Both the position numbers and the translations under genes were made by a program. Positions 61,931 to 64,000 of a stretch of DNA of 64,000 nucleotides are shown here, in pieces. The stretch spans positions 186,001-250,000 of the forward strand of contig CAWBLQ010000003.1 of assembly GCA_963789715.1 (NCBI GenBank), written 5' to 3'. The notes below the pieces were generated by a model. The model worked only from the letters and a program-made list of their open reading frames with translations, was not told where the DNA came from and did not search any database. The stretch's first letter is position 1, and each line of letters starts with the position of its first letter. Source of the DNA: Binatus sp963789715. Its GTDB lineage: Bacteria; Desulfobacterota; Binatia; Binatales; Binataceae.

Positions 61931-63281
61931 ACTGTTCGGCACTGACGGCGTGCGCGGAGTCGCCAACGAGGAGCCGATCACGTCGGAGACCGCGCTGAAG
62001 CTCGGCCGCGCGCTCGCGCATGTCTTCCGCAATTCCACGGGCCGTCATCGCAAAATTCTGATCGGCAAGGACACGCGGCTGTCGGGCTACATGCTCGAGA
62101 CCGCAATCGAGTCCGGAATCTGCTCGATGGGCGTCGACGTGTGGCTGGTGGGTCCGCTGCCGACGCCGGCGATCGCGTTCCTGACCCGCAGCATGCGCGC
62201 CGACGCCGGCGTAGTCATCTCCGCCTCGCACAATCCCTTCCAGGACAACGGGATCAAGTTTTTTTCGCGCGAAGGATTCAAGCTCGACGACGAGACCGAG
62301 CGCCGCATCGAAGCGCTGGTATTCGACGAAGGCGAGATCGGCAGGCATCGCGCGCGCCCCGACGATATCGGCAAGGCCGCCCGGATCGACGACGCGCTCG
62401 GCCGTTACCTGGTATTTCTGAAGTCGTGCCTGCCGCGCTCGGTCGTCTTCGACGGGCTCAAGGTCGCGATCGATTGCGCCAACGGCGCCGCCTACAAGGT
62501 CGGTCCCGAGGCGCTCGAAGAACTCGGCGCCGAGGTCGTGGCGCTCGGGGTCGAGCCCGACGGGAAAAATATCAATCTCAATTGCGGCGCGGTCCATCTC
62601 GACGCGATCCGTCAAACCGTTCTGCGCGATCGCTGCGACGTCGGTATCGCGCTCGACGGCGACGGCGACCGCGTGATGCTGATCGACGAGCGCGGCGAAG
62701 TCTTCGACGGCGACGACGTGATGGCGCTGCTCGGCCGCAAGCTCGCCGCCGAAGGCCGGCTCAGCGGCAACGCTGTCGTCGCGACCGTGATGAGCAACTT
62801 CGGCCTCGAGCTGGCGCTGCGCGACGCCGGCGTGCGCCTGATTCGCACCGAAGTCGGCGACCCCGCGGTGGCGCGCGAGATGCGGCTCAACTCGTACAAC
62901 CTGGGCGGCGAGCAGTCGGGGCACGTCATCTTCATGGATCACTCGACCACCGGCGACGGACTGATCAGCGCCCTGCTGGTGCTCGCGCATCTGGCCGAGA
63001 CCGGACGGACGCTGGGCGAGCTTCGCGCGATGCGCCGCGTGCCGCAGGTGCTGGAAAACGTGCGCGTGCGCAATCGCATGCCGCTCGCCGAGATGCCCGA
63101 CGTCCAGCGAATCATCGCCGACGCCGAACGGCGCCTGGCCGGCAGCGGCAGGCTGCTCGTCCGATATTCGGGCACCGAGATGCTCGCGCGAGTGATGGTC
63201 GAAGGCGAGGACGGCGTCCAGATCAAAACGCTCGCGCAGGAAATCGGCGCCGCCATCCAAAAATACGCCGGCGCACTCTGA
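61914..63281 (+). CDS. glmM: Phosphoglucosamine mutase GlmM
   Basis: 455 residues. The phosphoserine is Ser105 in VVISASHNPFQDNGIKFF. The metal loop is ALDGDGDRVMLIDERG (about 245), the sugar loop NLGGEQSGHVIFMDHSTTGD and the phosphate loop GRLLVRYSGTEMLARVMVEG. It begins RKLFGTDGVRGVANEEPITS. It converts glucosamine-6-P to glucosamine-1-P for UDP-GlcNAc and so for peptidoglycan and LPS. In Firmicutes GlmM also binds CdaA. It ends the plus-strand cdaA operon; repeat copy D follows. Confidence 0.97.
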   Translation: MNTHRKLFGTDGVRGVANEEPITSETALKLGRALAHVFRNSTGRHRKILIGKDTRLSGYMLETAIESGICSMGVDVWLVGPLPTPAIAFLTRSMRADAGVVISASHNPFQDNGIKFFSREGFKLDDETERRIEALVFDEGEIGRHRARPDDIGKAARIDDALGRYLVFLKSCLPRSVVFDGLKVAIDCANGAAYKVGPEALEELGAEVVALGVEPDGKNINLNCGAVHLDAIRQTVLRDRCDVGIALDGDGDRVMLIDERGEVFDGDDVMALLGRKLAAEGRLSGNAVVATVMSNFGLELALRDAGVRLIRTEVGDPAVAREMRLNSYNLGGEQSGHVIFMDHSTTGDGLISALLVLAHLAETGRTLGELRAMRRVPQVLENVRVRNRMPLAEMPDVQRIIADAERRLAGSGRLLVRYSGTEMLARVMVEGEDGVQIKTLAQEIGAAIQKYAGAL

Positions 63282-63331
63282 CCGATTACTTGTTCGAGCC
63301 GTCCGCGTAAGGCCCTTTTCACCCTAACAAG

Positions 63332-63423
63332 TTCTAACAGGGCGAAACCCGCATCTTTGTCTTTTCACTGGGTGCAGGGGTCACCCCTGCCCAAGGAAGT
63401 GTGAAACCCACGGTGGGTTTCAC
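63332..63423 (+). repeat. Three-hairpin dispersed repeat, copy D
   Basis: Starts TTCTAACAGGG. Hairpin 1 is the short GGGCGAAACCC; hairpin 2 is GCAGGGGTCACCCCTGC (63374-63390); hairpin 3 pairs GTGAAACCC with GGGTTTCAC (63401-63423). It lies between the convergent glmM and pdxJ genes. Confidence 0.8.
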
Positions 63424-63446
63424 ATTAAAGTGATACCCGCTCATTT

Positions 63447-64000
63447 TCACTTCGCGCGCGTGCGCTTCATCTTCAGCGGCTTCGATCCAAGCGCCTTCAG
63501 ATACGCCTTCACCGTGCGTGTCAGGCCCATGTAGAGCGCGTCGGCGATCAGTGCGTGGCCGATCGAGACTTCCTGCAAGCCTTTCACCGCTTTGGCATAC
63601 GCGGGAATATTCTTTAGATCGAGATCATGCCCGGCATTCACGCCGAGCCCGATTGCCCGCGCCAGCCGCGCGGCGTCGCGATGCGCCGCGAGAATCACTG
63701 TGCCGGCCGGCGTGCCGAAAGCATGCGCATACGGCCCGGTGTACAGCTCGATTCGGTCCGCGCCAAGCTTGCGCGCGAGTCTGATCTGTTCGGCGTCAGT
63801 CTCGAGAAAAAGGCTTGTGCGGATGCCCGCATGGCGGAGCCTCGCCAGCACGTCGCCGAGCCAGTCCGCCGCGCCGCTCTTCAGGTCCCATCCCGCATTC
63901 GACGTCAGCACGCGGGGCGGGTCGGGCACCAGCGTGGCCTGCGTCGGCCGCACCCGCATCACAAGGTCGAGAAACTCGGCGCCCGGGTATCCTTCGACGT
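63447..64000 (-). CDS. pdxJ: Pyridoxine 5'-phosphate synthase PdxJ (5' end outside window)
   Basis: About 184 C-terminal residues of the roughly 240-residue enzyme; the frame runs off the window end, so the GTG/ATG codons near 63960 are internal. Visible motifs are VEGYPGAEFLDLVMRVRPTQ, ATLVPDPPRVLTSNAGWDL, then DRIELYTGPYAHAFG, LGVNAGHDLDLKNI and EVSIGHALIADALYMGL, the phosphate-binding C-terminus. It condenses 1-deoxyxylulose 5-phosphate with aminoacetone phosphate to give pyridoxine phosphate. It is convergent with glmM. The C-terminal basic tail (KPLKMKRTRAK) is longer than usual. Confidence 0.94.
   Translation of the reverse strand, partial: VEGYPGAEFLDLVMRVRPTQATLVPDPPRVLTSNAGWDLKSGAADWLGDVLARLRHAGIRTSLFLETDAEQIRLARKLGADRIELYTGPYAHAFGTPAGTVILAAHRDAARLARAIGLGVNAGHDLDLKNIPAYAKAVKGLQEVSIGHALIADALYMGLTRTVKAYLKALGSKPLKMKRTRAK

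Overview
The window is a GC-rich, densely packed bacterial chromosome segment that looks like a Gram-negative lineage of the deltaproteobacterial type (Desulfobacterota, Binatota and relatives). This placement is inferred from gene content and was not tested by phylogeny. The signs are a complete System I cytochrome c maturation cluster with a CxxxY-type CcmE, a CdaA/YbbR/GlmM (c-di-AMP) block followed by pdxJ, two-subunit glycine decarboxylase genes, and frequent GTG or TTG starts with 4-base stop/start overlaps. Almost everything is core metabolism and genome maintenance. The only clearly foreign stretch is about 16.6-19.0 kb, which has lower GC and an IS1595-type insertion sequence.

Layout: 1-7.5 kb holds a NarL-type two-component pair (kinase cut by the window edge), a VOC protein, a nitroreductase, a lipoprotein, a dienelactone hydrolase, a rhomboid protease and dnaB. 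7.6-14.6 kb is a tightly overlapping minus-strand operon: cell-wall amidase, glnD, xerD, an M50 protease, scpA and scpB. 14.8-16.5 kb encodes three secreted proteins, two of them six-cysteine paralogues flanking an ASH-domain protein with a Thr/Pro tail. 16.7-19.0 kb is the accessory patch with the IS. 19.2-26.3 kb holds mutS, an aldehyde dehydrogenase, a GNAT-like protein, an SDR and a lipase-like hydrolase. 26.4-32.1 kb holds mobA, the glycine cleavage genes gcvT-gcvPA-gcvPB (no gcvH) and divergent folD. 32.1-44.5 kb holds a KimA-like permease, a GT39-type glycosyltransferase, a MATE exporter, recD2, a Yip1 protein, methylmalonyl-CoA epimerase, an SDR, argS and a SPOR protein. 44.5-46.0 kb is an ECF sigma/anti-sigma/Spy-like stress operon, followed by malic enzyme. 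48.2-54.1 kb is ccmEFHI-ABCD. 54.1-64 kb holds cbpA with a MerR-type partner, then tilS-ftsH-folP-cdaA-cdaR-glmM and convergent pdxJ, cut by the window end.

Several threads connect the genes. gcvT, gcvP and folD feed one-carbon units to folate, and folP makes the pteroate precursor. scpA, scpB, xerD and two parS-like palindromes (19.0 kb and 50.75 kb) concern chromosome segregation and suggest an origin-proximal location. CdaA, the YbbR protein and GlmM couple c-di-AMP to cell-wall precursor synthesis, and the KimA-like permease at 32.1 kb is a plausible c-di-AMP-controlled potassium importer. The most distinctive non-coding signal is a 92-93 bp repeat built of three hairpins. It occurs in three full copies (48.0, 55.6 and 63.3 kb) plus one truncated copy that runs into the 3' end of mutS (19.2 kb), with compensatory stem changes between copies.
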